Shown: positions 1 to 5,377, counted from the stretch's first letter. The stretch: DNA of 11,261 nucleotides from Clostridiales bacterium (GCA_004555535.1 SFHU01000097.1:1-11261); one strand, 5' to 3'. Numbers and translations: made by a program. The notes: a model not told the origin generated them from the letters alone.

Positions 1-135
1 AGGTTCAAAACTCATTTCGAATTGACTGTCTCTTCTGAACATGACTCGTGAAAATCATGTCCGCGTTCTTCTTGATTCTGTATCGTTTTCAAGGATCATT
101 GTGTCAGCGGTTTGAGTTGCTCTCGCGCTGACAGC
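1..135 (-). other. Probable rRNA operon leader (transcribed leftward, 16S off the left edge)
   Basis: Read on the minus strand, this is the transcript that follows the strong promoter at 142-170. It opens with a perfect 8-bp hairpin (TGTCAGCG at 102-109 against CGCTGACA at 126-133). Next is TGATCCTTGAAAAC (85-98), close to the boxA antitermination element of Firmicutes rRNA leaders. A 6-bp inverted repeat follows (39-44 with 55-60). No protein frame is present. Seen: promoter, boxA-like element and hairpins. Inferred: the first gene to the left is a 16S rRNA. The mature 16S start itself is not in the window, and a tRNA operon remains a possible alternative. Confidence 0.65.
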
Positions 136-141
136 TCAGTT

Positions 142-190
142 AGTATACCGCAGCTGTCGAGTTTTGTCAACACCTTTTTTACACTTTTTT
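142..190 (-). promoter_or_regulatory. Strong promoter with UP-like A-tracts, probable rrn promoter
   Basis: On the minus strand the -35 is TTGACA (165-170, perfect) and the -10 is TATACT (142-147, 5 of 6), with a 17-bp spacer. Directly upstream of the -35 are two runs of six A (175-180 and 185-190), the arrangement of an UP element bound by the RNA polymerase alpha subunit. Start of transcription is expected near 134-136. Near-consensus hexamers, UP-like A-tracts and a boxA-bearing leader together fit an rRNA promoter. Confidence 0.8.
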
Positions 191-252
191 CTCCCCATCC
201 GCAATCTTTTTTCAGAATCCTTTTCCTGTCCTTGGTGTTTTGCTCTCCCGTG

Positions 253-278
253 TAAAAGAAAAGGCGGCCGAAGCCGCT
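253..278 (-). terminator. Intrinsic terminator after rubrerythrin
   Basis: On the minus strand a GCGGC stem closes on a TTCG tetraloop and GCCGC (264-277). It is followed by a T-rich tract with a single interruption (TTTTCTTTT, 254-262). It lies just after the rubrerythrin stop codon and before the leftward rRNA promoter, so it separates the two units. Confidence 0.75.
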
Positions 279-291
279 CTTCCTGAGACAC

Positions 292-894
292 TCAGCTGCC
301 CGGTGAGAGGATTTCCGTCCCCTCTACACGGACAAAATAGCCCTGCGCGTGCTTGCACACCGGGCAGACCGGCGGTGCCTGCGTGCCGTAATGAACATGA
401 CCGCAGTTGAGACAAAGCCAAGGCACCTCCTGCTGCGCCGTAAACAGGCGGCTTTCCTCCGCGCGTCGCGCCAGCAGACCGAAGCGGTCGCCGTGCGTCT
501 TCTCAATCGCCGCAATCAGCTCAAAAGTTGATGCAACAGCCGGAAACCCCTCCTCGCGGGCCACGGCGGCAAAGGACGGATAGATCGTGTTGGCCTCCTC
601 GTACTCGTTGTGCTGCGCCGAGCGCAGCAAACGGTCGGGCGTCCATGCGCCGTTTTCAACCGGATAACTGCCGTCAATGTGGATATTCTCCCCTTCGCAT
701 TGCGCCAGATGCGCAATGAAGAGCTCGGCATGTTCCTTTTCCTGCTCAGCCGTCAGCCGGAAGACGCGCTCCACCCAATGCAGACCGGCGCTCTTGGCCG
801 CAGCCGCCGCGAAGGTATAGCGGTTGCGGGCCTGACTCTCCCCGGCAAACGCGCGCATCAGGTTTTCGCGCGTCCTGCTCTCGCGAAATTCCAT
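292..894 (-). CDS. rbr: Rubrerythrin
   Basis: Non-haem iron protein that reduces hydrogen peroxide in the cytoplasm of anaerobes, taking electrons through its rubredoxin domain. The 200-residue product has an N-terminal ferritin-like four-helix domain (about 1-145). Its iron-ligand motifs are E19 (AGES), E52-x-x-H55, E97-x-x-E100, E125 and E131-x-x-H134. The C-terminal rubredoxin-like domain carries C161-x-x-C164 and C177-x-x-C180, so both iron centres look intact and the length is normal. I chose the ATG at 894 because GGGAGG lies about 8 nt upstream; an in-frame ATG at 918 has a weaker site. The Shine-Dalgarno sequence is inside the 3' arm of the hairpin at 898-941. The gene lies downstream of tdk and may be co-transcribed or have its own weak promoter. 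No PerR-type operator was seen. Confidence 0.95.
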   Translation of the reverse strand: MEFRESRTRENLMRAFAGESQARNRYTFAAAAAKSAGLHWVERVFRLTAEQEKEHAELFIAHLAQCEGENIHIDGSYPVENGAWTPDRLLRSAQHNEYEEANTIYPSFAAVAREEGFPAVASTFELIAAIEKTHGDRFGLLARRAEESRLFTAQQEVPWLCLNCGHVHYGTQAPPVCPVCKHAQGYFVRVEGTEILSPGS

Positions 895-897
895 CAA

Positions 898-941
898 AAA
901 ATCCCTCCCCGAGGACATCTTGTCCCGTCGGGAGGGATTTT
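898..941 (-). terminator. tdk terminator-like hairpin that also contains the rbr ribosome binding site
   Basis: A perfect 12-bp inverted repeat pairs AAAATCCCTCCC with GGGAGGGATTTT (898-909 with 930-941). An inner 5-bp stem pairs 913-917 with 921-925. On the minus strand the 3' arm runs into six T (TTTTTT, 896-901), so it resembles an intrinsic terminator starting 9 bp after the tdk stop. The same arm holds the GGGAGG used by rubrerythrin, so a folded RNA would hide that site. A TATAAA at 939-944 could be a weak -10 for rbr. Which role dominates cannot be told from sequence. Confidence 0.6.
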
Positions 942-949
942 ATACACCG

Positions 950-1528
950 TCAGTCCGCCAGATGAAGATTCTGAAACGAGCCGAGCTCTCCGCTCTTCCA
1001 ATGACGGCGGCAGAGGCTGACATACTGCGAATTGCCGCCCAGCAGGATCTGCTCGCCCTCGCGGACGATGTGCCCATTCTGAACGCGCGCATTAAATGTC
1101 GCCTTGCGGCCGCACCAGCAGATCGTCTTGATCTCCTCGATGGTGTCCGCCCAGCAGAGCAGCTCCCGGCTGCCCTCGAAGAGCTCGCCTCGGAAATCCG
1201 TGCGCAGGCCGTAGCAGATCACGGGGATGTTGTGATCATCCACGATATCCACCAGCCTGTGCACCTGCTGCGCCGTCAGGAAGTGCGCTTCGTCGACGAT
1301 CACGCAGGCGATGCCGGTCAGATCGATCGAATCCAGGTCTTCAATAAAGCGGCATTCCGCCTCTAGCCCGCAGCGGGAGCGGACGATTGTCTCACCGTCC
1401 CTGTTCTCGAGCTTCGGCTTGAGCATGAGCACCTGCTGCCCACGCTCCCGGTAGTTGTACTGCACCATGACCGCGTTGGCCGTCTTGCTGGAGCCCATCG
1501 CCCCATAGCGGAAATACAGCTTCGCCAT
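950..1528 (-). CDS. tdk: Thymidine kinase (type II, TK1-like)
   Basis: Salvage enzyme that phosphorylates thymidine to dTMP with ATP in the cytoplasm. The 192-residue protein has the P-loop GAMGSSKT (residues 9-16), a Walker B-like VDEAHFL (78-84), and a zinc-lasso region with C137-W-C139-G, a later C173 and H176. The stretch GGNSQYV (164-170) matches the substrate-binding lasso of the family. The P-loop has GSSKT in place of the usual SGKT; from memory this variant is common in Clostridia. The ATG at 1528 is preceded by GGAGAGAG. The frame stays open upstream to 1786, but that would run through the promoter, terminator and repeat. A TATAAT promoter (1650-1678) and a structured leader precede the gene. 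Confidence 0.96.
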   Translation of the reverse strand: MAKLYFRYGAMGSSKTANAVMVQYNYRERGQQVLMLKPKLENRDGETIVRSRCGLEAECRFIEDLDSIDLTGIACVIVDEAHFLTAQQVHRLVDIVDDHNIPVICYGLRTDFRGELFEGSRELLCWADTIEEIKTICWCGRKATFNARVQNGHIVREGEQILLGGNSQYVSLCRRHWKSGELGSFQNLHLAD

Positions 1529-1643
1529 TTGTCTCTCTCCCCATGCGCCGCAGCGCGGCGTTGATTGCTTCAATTGTCTCCCCTGTCCGGGGTAACCGCA
1601 GCGCGCTTCTGCGCAGCCCGTTGGACAGGCATAGATACACAGC
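1529..1643 (-). promoter_or_regulatory. Structured 5' leader of tdk
   Basis: The RNA between the predicted tdk transcription start and its ATG is about 115 nt long and rich in inverted repeats. A perfect 7-bp stem (CCTGTCC/GGACAGG, 1623-1629 with 1582-1588) continues through a small internal loop into GGG/CCC (1617-1619 with 1589-1592). This encloses a GCGC-AGAA-GCGC hairpin (1603-1614). A second hairpin, CGCCGC/GCGGCG (1546-1560), stands just ahead of the Shine-Dalgarno sequence. No T-run follows either hairpin, and I match no known riboswitch class. Confidence 0.4.
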
Positions 1644-1649
1644 CTGCTT

Positions 1650-1678
1650 ATTATACTCCGTCCCATCCGGCGGCGCAA
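1650..1678 (-). promoter_or_regulatory. tdk promoter
   Basis: On the minus strand a perfect TATAAT (1650-1655) stands 17 bp from TTGCGC (1673-1678, 3 of 6 matches). It lies just downstream of the terminator at 1701-1736 and reads toward tdk. The weak -35 lowers certainty. Confidence 0.6.
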
Positions 1679-1700
1679 GCCCCATGCACGGCATCCGGCA

Positions 1701-1736
1701 GACACAAAAGCGCCGGACCTGAGCCGGTCCGGCGCT
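1701..1736 (-). terminator. Terminator closing the cytidylate-kinase-like transcript
   Basis: A perfect 11-bp stem, AGCGCCGGACC (1709-1719) with GGTCCGGCGCT (1726-1736), has a 6-nt loop. On the minus strand it is followed by TTTTGTGTC. The stem is the outer edge of the first 140-bp repeat copy. The equivalent hairpins in the other copies lack the T-run, so this one is the likely functional terminator. Confidence 0.65.
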
Positions 1737-1848
1737 GCAGCTTGTCGGCCTAAGCCGCTTCTTTCCTCAACGATGCTATTCCTCAAGGAATGATTGAATG
1801 TTTTTTCTCCCCTTCGGGGGAGAGAAAAACCTTTTGTCGACGGTCTGA
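1709..1848. repeat. 140-bp tandem repeat, copy A
   Basis: First of two nearly identical head-to-tail units. It contains three predicted hairpins: the 11-bp GC stem at 1709-1736, a small CGGC-CTAA-GCCG hairpin, and a CT-rich/AG-rich palindrome closing on TTCG (about 1801-1825). An ATTCC-TCAA-GGAAT palindrome is also present in this copy. By eye it differs from copy B by six substitutions and one indel. No gene with a convincing start is encoded. It recalls intergenic hairpin repeats of gut Firmicutes, but I cannot assign a family. Confidence 0.9.
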
Positions 1849-1989
1849 AGCGCCGGGCCCGAGCCGGTCCGGCGCTGCAGCTTGTCGGCCTAAGCCGCTT
1901 CTTTCCTTAACGATGCTATTCCTCAAGGTATAATTGAATGTTTTCTCTCCCCTTCGGGGGGAGAGAAAAACCTTTTGTCGACGGTCTGA
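1849..1989. repeat. 140-bp tandem repeat, copy B (141 bp)
   Basis: Second unit, directly abutting copy A. Its GC hairpin (1849-1859 with 1866-1876) has one changed pair. Its CT/AG palindrome is a perfect 12-bp stem (1941-1952 with 1958-1969), longer than in copy A. The ATTCC/GGAAT palindrome of copy A is broken here and replaced by a plus-strand TATAAT (1929-1934). The hairpin on its left edge lacks a T-run on the minus strand. Confidence 0.9.
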
Positions 1990-2018
1990 AGCGCCGGACC
2001 TGAACCGTCCCGGCACTG
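1990..2018. repeat. Partial third copy (hairpin only)
   Basis: The first part of the unit recurs as AGCGCCGGACCTGA and then diverges. It still forms an imperfect stem with CCCGGCACT (one mismatch and one bulge). It sits about 20 bp after the stop codon of the cytidylate-kinase-like gene, and may be the older terminator hairpin of that gene from which the array grew. Confidence 0.7.
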
Positions 2019-2038
2019 CTGATCCGGTTGAATCCGCT

Positions 2039-2662
2039 TTATTCCTCGGCAAACCGCGCGTCCATGTAGGCGCGCACCAGCTCGACACACTTCTGCTCGT
2101 CCATGTGGCCCGTGTTCAGACACAGATCGTAGAGCGCGGCATCATGCCACTCGCGGCCCGTGAAATACTTGAAATAGTCCGCACGGCGCTTGTCGATCTT
2201 CCTGATCTTCTTCTCCGCCTCCTCGAGGTTGAGTCCGTCGTTCTCCATCACGCGGCGCACGCAGTCAACCACCGGCGCCGTCACGAAGACGTTGATGACG
2301 TTCTCCCGCCCGCGCAGGATGAAGTTGGCACAACGCCCGACGATCACACAGTTGCGCGTTGCCGCCAGCTCGCGGATGATCTTCGCCTGATAGCGGAACA
2401 GATTTTCATTGGAGATAAAGTCGTCGCTGTCCGGCGGAATCACCTCGCCCGTGTACATCTCCTTGGCAATGCGGAACAGCGGCATTCTCTTGGTCTCGTC
2501 GGCCTGGTTGAAGAGCTCCTCGCTGATTCCGCTCTCGTCGGATGCGATGCGCAGAATCTCCCGGTCATAGTACTCATACCCGAGCTCCCTGGCCAACAGC
2601 CGTCCCATCTTTCTGCCGCCGCTGCCGTAACTGCGCGCAATCGTAATCACACGGTTATCCAT
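2039..2662 (-). CDS. Cytidylate kinase-like family protein
   Basis: A 207-residue P-loop protein of the cytidylate-kinase-like family (AAA_26 type), widespread in Clostridia. It has ITIARSYGSGGRKMG (6-20), an atypical glycine-rich nucleotide-binding loop, then YYDREIL (31-37), IVGRCANFIL (107-116) and DKRRADYFKYFTGREW (157-172). These match the general layout of CMP kinases: an N-terminal P-loop, a core GR motif and a lid-like Arg/Lys-rich segment. The true cmk is usually a separate gene, so the substrate is uncertain and no symbol is given. The ATG at 2662 is preceded by AGGAGG at 8 nt spacing. A clear promoter lies at 2710-2737 and the tandem repeats follow the stop, so it appears to be a single-gene unit. 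Confidence 0.88.
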   Translation of the reverse strand: MDNRVITIARSYGSGGRKMGRLLARELGYEYYDREILRIASDESGISEELFNQADETKRMPLFRIAKEMYTGEVIPPDSDDFISNENLFRYQAKIIRELAATRNCVIVGRCANFILRGRENVINVFVTAPVVDCVRRVMENDGLNLEEAEKKIRKIDKRRADYFKYFTGREWHDAALYDLCLNTGHMDEQKCVELVRAYMDARFAEE

Positions 2663-2709
2663 ACTGATCCCTCCTGCTGATCGACCCTGGAAAAACTGTC
2701 CCTACCATA

Positions 2710-2737
2710 ATTATAGCAAATTTTAGGATAAAATCAA
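2710..2737 (-). promoter_or_regulatory. Promoter of the cytidylate-kinase-like gene
   Basis: On the minus strand TTGATT (2732-2737, 4 of 6) and a perfect TATAAT (2710-2715) are 16 bp apart in an unusually AT-rich stretch. It begins about 25 bp after the HAD gene stop and about 47 bp before the ATG. I see no hairpin terminator between the HAD gene and this promoter, so some read-through is possible. Confidence 0.8.
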
Positions 2738-2762
2738 CAGAATTTTGTGTTTTAGTGCCGAA

Positions 2763-3434
2763 TTATTCCACGGTTTTCCCGTTGAGCCGCGCCGCAAAAG
2801 GCGCCACTGCAGCCAAGCCTGGCAGCACGGCGACGCAGAGCGCGCGGATCTCCTCACTCGGCTGATCCCGGTCGGGAATCATCACCGGCGCCAGTCCCGC
2901 GGCGTGCGCCGAGCGGATGCCGCTGGGCGCATCCTCCACCGCCATGGCCTCCGCAGGCGCGACGCCCAGCCTGTGGGCCGCCTCGGCATAGATGTCCGGC
3001 GCCGGCTTGCCCCGCGCCACCATGCTCGCGCTGACCATCGCGTCAAAAAAGCCGTCCGCATCGACCATGCGCAGGTATTTGCGCGCCCGTTCCGGGTCCG
3101 TCGCCGTCGCCAGACCGATGGCATAGCCCTCATCGCGCAGCCGCTGCAGCATCGGCAGCAGGCCGGGCTTAGGCTCGATGCCGTGCTCGTCGATGTAGGC
3201 CTCCATCAGCGTCCGCCGCAGCGCGCGCACGCCGAGATAATCAAACTCCGGACAGACCTCGCGCCTGAGCACGGGCTCCGCGATTTCCGGCGCCGTCGCC
3301 CGGATGAGCAGCGTGTGCTCCGGGCGCATCGGGAAGCCCATGCGGTTGGCCGCTTCCACCCAGAAGCGCTGATAGAGCTTCTCGGTGTCAATCAGCGTCC
3401 CGTCCAGATCAAAGACGATTGCCCGGATGCTCAT
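2763..3434 (-). CDS. HAD-superfamily phosphatase/phosphomutase (beta-phosphoglucomutase-like)
   Basis: A 223-residue haloacid dehalogenase family hydrolase, subfamily IA. Motif I is DLDGT with nucleophile D9 and D11. Motif II is in LATATD (108-113), motif III is K143 in RGKPAPDIY, and motif IV is VEDAPSG (166-172) with E167 and D168. A helical cap (about 15-85) lies between motifs I and II, as in beta-phosphoglucomutase and phosphoglycolate phosphatase. Both catalytic aspartates are present, so it should act on a small phosphorylated metabolite; the substrate cannot be read from sequence. The ATG at 3434 overlaps the dehydrogenase stop by 4 bp (ATGA), indicating translational coupling. A longer open frame upstream lies antisense-free but inside the dehydrogenase gene and is not used. 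Phosphoglycolate is a plausible substrate from context only. Confidence 0.9.
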   Translation of the reverse strand: MSIRAIVFDLDGTLIDTEKLYQRFWVEAANRMGFPMRPEHTLLIRATAPEIAEPVLRREVCPEFDYLGVRALRRTLMEAYIDEHGIEPKPGLLPMLQRLRDEGYAIGLATATDPERARKYLRMVDADGFFDAMVSASMVARGKPAPDIYAEAAHRLGVAPAEAMAVEDAPSGIRSAHAAGLAPVMIPDRDQPSEEIRALCVAVLPGLAAVAPFAARLNGKTVE

Positions 3435-4393
3435 GCGCTCACCACATTCTGCGGATGGCCGTCCATCCACGCGCGAAGATTCTCCATCGCGATGCCGACC
3501 AGCCGCTCGCGCGTCTGCTTGGGCGCCCAGGCAACGTGCGGCGTGATCACCGTGTTCGGCGCGTTCAGCAGCGGATCGTCCGCCTGCGGCGGCTCCTTTT
3601 CCAGCACGTCGGCCATGTAGCAGGCCACCTTGCCAGCGCGCAGTGCCTCCGCCATCGCCCGCGAATCGACCAGCGGCCCGCGCGCCGTGTTGATCACGCG
3701 CATCCCCGGCTTCATCCGCGCAATCGCGTCCGCGCCGATCAGCGCCCGCGTCTGCTCCGTCAGCGGGCAATGCAGCGAGATGACGTCGCTGGTTTCAAGC
3801 AGCGTCCCGAGCGGCACAAAGCGCACGCCCTCCGGCGCCTCCCTGGGCGGATGCGGCGTATAGACCTGCGCCTCCATGCCAAGGCCTGTGACAGCCCGCG
3901 CCACAGCCTGGCCGATGTGCCCAAAGCCGACGATGCCGAAGCGCTTGCCCGCCGCCTCCTCCATCGGATCGCTGAAGAAGCAGAAATCCCCGCAGGCGCT
4001 CCAGCGCCCCGCCTTGACCTGTGCGTCATAGCTGGCAACGCGGCTGAGCTCGTGCAGCAGCAGCGCGACCACGTGCTGGGCGACCGCCTGCGTCGAATAC
4101 GCGGGAACATTGGTCACCGTGATGCCGTGCTCCCTGGCCGCGGCGATGTCGACAACGTTGTAGCCCGTCGCCAGCACGCCAACATAGCGAAGCGCCGGAC
4201 AGCGCTCCATCACCTCCCGGGTGATGAGCACCTTGTTGGTCAGCACAGCCTGCGCATCGCCGATGCGCTCCGCGGCCTCCTGCTGCGCCGTGCGCGCGTA
4301 AACCGCGATCTCCTCGCCCAGCACGCGATAGCACGCGAATTCCGGATCATCCGGACAGGCTGCATAGCCGTCCAGCACGACAATTTTTGCCAT
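3431..4393 (-). CDS. D-2-hydroxyacid dehydrogenase (glycerate dehydrogenase / hydroxypyruvate reductase type)
   Basis: A 320-residue cytoplasmic oxidoreductase that interconverts a 2-oxoacid and a D-2-hydroxyacid with a nicotinamide cofactor. The Rossmann domain carries G156-F-G158-H-I-G161. The catalytic triad is R238 (NTARGP), E267 (DVLEKEPP) and H286 (PHVAWA). The N-terminal motif LATGYNVVDIAAA (74-86) and the length match the glycerate dehydrogenase branch. After the second Rossmann strand the residues are YTPHPP (178-183), without the acidic residue typical of NAD-specific enzymes, so NADP(H) use is possible. The start at 4393 is preceded by AGGGGG at about 10 nt. The gene is first in a two-gene operon with the HAD phosphatase and has its own promoter at 4437-4465. 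The substrate (hydroxypyruvate, glyoxylate or other) is not determined. Confidence 0.93.
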   Translation of the reverse strand: MAKIVVLDGYAACPDDPEFACYRVLGEEIAVYARTAQQEAAERIGDAQAVLTNKVLITREVMERCPALRYVGVLATGYNVVDIAAAREHGITVTNVPAYSTQAVAQHVVALLLHELSRVASYDAQVKAGRWSACGDFCFFSDPMEEAAGKRFGIVGFGHIGQAVARAVTGLGMEAQVYTPHPPREAPEGVRFVPLGTLLETSDVISLHCPLTEQTRALIGADAIARMKPGMRVINTARGPLVDSRAMAEALRAGKVACYMADVLEKEPPQADDPLLNAPNTVITPHVAWAPKQTRERLVGIAMENLRAWMDGHPQNVVSA

Positions 4394-4436
4394 CCTCGGT
4401 TTTCCCCCTGCCGCGCCCCTTCGGGCGTTTTCTTCC

Positions 4437-4465
4437 ATTATACGCCTGTACTGGCAGGCTTTCAA
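4437..4465 (-). promoter_or_regulatory. Promoter of the dehydrogenase-HAD operon
   Basis: On the minus strand TTGAAA (4460-4465, 5 of 6), a 17-bp spacer and a perfect TATAAT (4437-4442). The short leader contains a CGCCC/GGGCG hairpin (4415-4428) just upstream of the ribosome binding site. It lies back to back with the rightward promoter at 4479-4507, with the -35 boxes only 13 bp apart. Confidence 0.85.
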
Positions 4466-4478
4466 GCCCCGCCTCCCG

Positions 4479-4507
4479 TTGACTTTTCGAAGGAGACCTG
4501 TTATACT
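4479..4507 (+). promoter_or_regulatory. Promoter of the secreted-protein gene
   Basis: TTGACT (4479-4484, 5 of 6), a 17-bp spacer and TATACT (4502-4507, 5 of 6), reading toward the ATG at 4568. The leader of about 55 nt shows no obvious structure. Confidence 0.85.
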
Positions 4508-4567
4508 GACAATATCATGTGGACAGTTGATGCGCATGGCATTTCTAGTGAATCGGAGGTCCAGTCT

Positions 4568-5329
4568 ATGAAGCGCATTTTTCTTCTTTTCGTCCTCGCT
4601 GCGGTGATGGTTTCCGTCGCCAGCGCGGAATCCCTGCCCGACGCGCAGGACTCGACGGTCTTCGCTCCGCAGGCTGACACAGCAACGCCGACGCCCGCGC
4701 CGACAGCCACGCCGGATCTGTCCGCCTCCGACGGCGCGCTCCATCTCGACTTTGACGTGCTGACGCCGGACAACCCCGCTGCCACGCCCGTTGCTGTCGA
4801 CCCGATCGACAAGCCGACGCCCACACCCACGCCCGCGCCCAACTTCATCCCCGACAGCTTCGTCAGCGAGTCAATGGGCATTTCCTTCTCCTATCCCTAT
4901 ACCTGGCTGCTCAACCCGAACACGAATCAGGATACGACCATCCAGTTCGTGGAGCCCAAGAGCGAGATGATGGAGCCGAACGGCTACCAGACCCGCATCA
5001 CCGTCGAGAAGGTCAACATGGGCCTGGATCAGACGGCCTCCGACGCGAAGGAAAAGCTCGAAAGCACGCTTGACGAGCTCGCCGCGACCTTCACCTCCTT
5101 CACAGCCAACGATCCCGGCTCCGCGCAGATGGGCGACGCGCACGGCTACTACTGCTACTATCGCGCCGAATACAACGACGGCACGAAGACCTATTCCATG
5201 CGCGGCCGCATCATGATCGTCGCGCAGGGCAAGGCGCTCTATCAGGTGCGCATCACGACGCCGAGCAACTGGTATTCCTATTACGAGTACGCGTTCCGCC
5301 TCGTGCGCGATTCCTTCAGGTTCCTGTAA
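4568..5329 (+). CDS. Secreted protein with Pro/Thr-rich linkers and a PsbP-like C-terminal domain
   Basis: A 253-residue protein of unknown function. A signal peptide is clear: MKR, a hydrophobic core (4-18) and an AxA-type site after VASA (residue 20). There is no lipobox cysteine, so it is probably released or wall-associated. Two low-complexity Thr-Pro segments (39-49 and 83-91) flank a short acidic stretch. The C-terminal part (about 98-253) has a GISFSYPYTW start, a central helix rich in Lys/Glu (155-172), and a YQVRITTPSNWYSYY strand followed by a terminal RDSFRFL. This resembles the PsbP/Mog1-like fold found in many secreted Firmicutes proteins, a resemblance judged by eye only. The ATG has GGAGG 8 nt upstream, a strong promoter and its own terminator, so it is monocistronic. 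It is the only plus-strand gene and converges on ftsZ. Confidence 0.9.
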   Translation: MKRIFLLFVLAAVMVSVASAESLPDAQDSTVFAPQADTATPTPAPTATPDLSASDGALHLDFDVLTPDNPAATPVAVDPIDKPTPTPTPAPNFIPDSFVSESMGISFSYPYTWLLNPNTNQDTTIQFVEPKSEMMEPNGYQTRITVEKVNMGLDQTASDAKEKLESTLDELAATFTSFTANDPGSAQMGDAHGYYCYYRAEYNDGTKTYSMRGRIMIVAQGKALYQVRITTPSNWYSYYEYAFRLVRDSFRFL

Positions 5330-5346
5330 GACAAGAGCATGGAAAA

Positions 5347-5377
5347 GAGCTGCTCCCGGGCGGGGCAGCTCCTTTTT
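5347..5377 (+). terminator. Intrinsic terminator of the secreted-protein gene
   Basis: A 10-bp stem with one G-U pair, GAGCTGCTCC (5347-5356) with GGGGCAGCTC (5362-5371), is followed by CTTTTT (5372-5377). It starts 17 bp after the stop codon. Confidence 0.9.

Noticed and set aside
1392..1694. Small 100-codon minus-strand frame overlapping tdk
   Set aside because: It mostly overlaps tdk out of frame, and its start lies upstream of the predicted transcription start.
1529..1786. Upstream extension of thymidine kinase
   Set aside because: It would run through a terminator, a TATAAT promoter and part of the tandem repeat. The family starts at MAKLYF.
1709..2018. CRISPR array
   Set aside because: The repeats are 140 bp and directly abut each other, with no short repeat-spacer pattern and no cas genes nearby.
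1783..2123. Short minus-strand frames reading through the tandem repeats
   Set aside because: They start inside the end of the cytidylate-kinase-like gene and their repeated peptide simply mirrors the DNA duplication. No ribosome binding site was found.
1934..2680. Plus-strand open frame opposite the cytidylate-kinase-like gene
   Set aside because: Antisense shadow without recognisable protein features.
3419..5329. Plus-strand open frame of 636 codons
   Set aside because: Only the part from 4568 is a gene. The upstream part is the antisense of the dehydrogenase, has no ribosome binding site, and would have to run through the promoter region.
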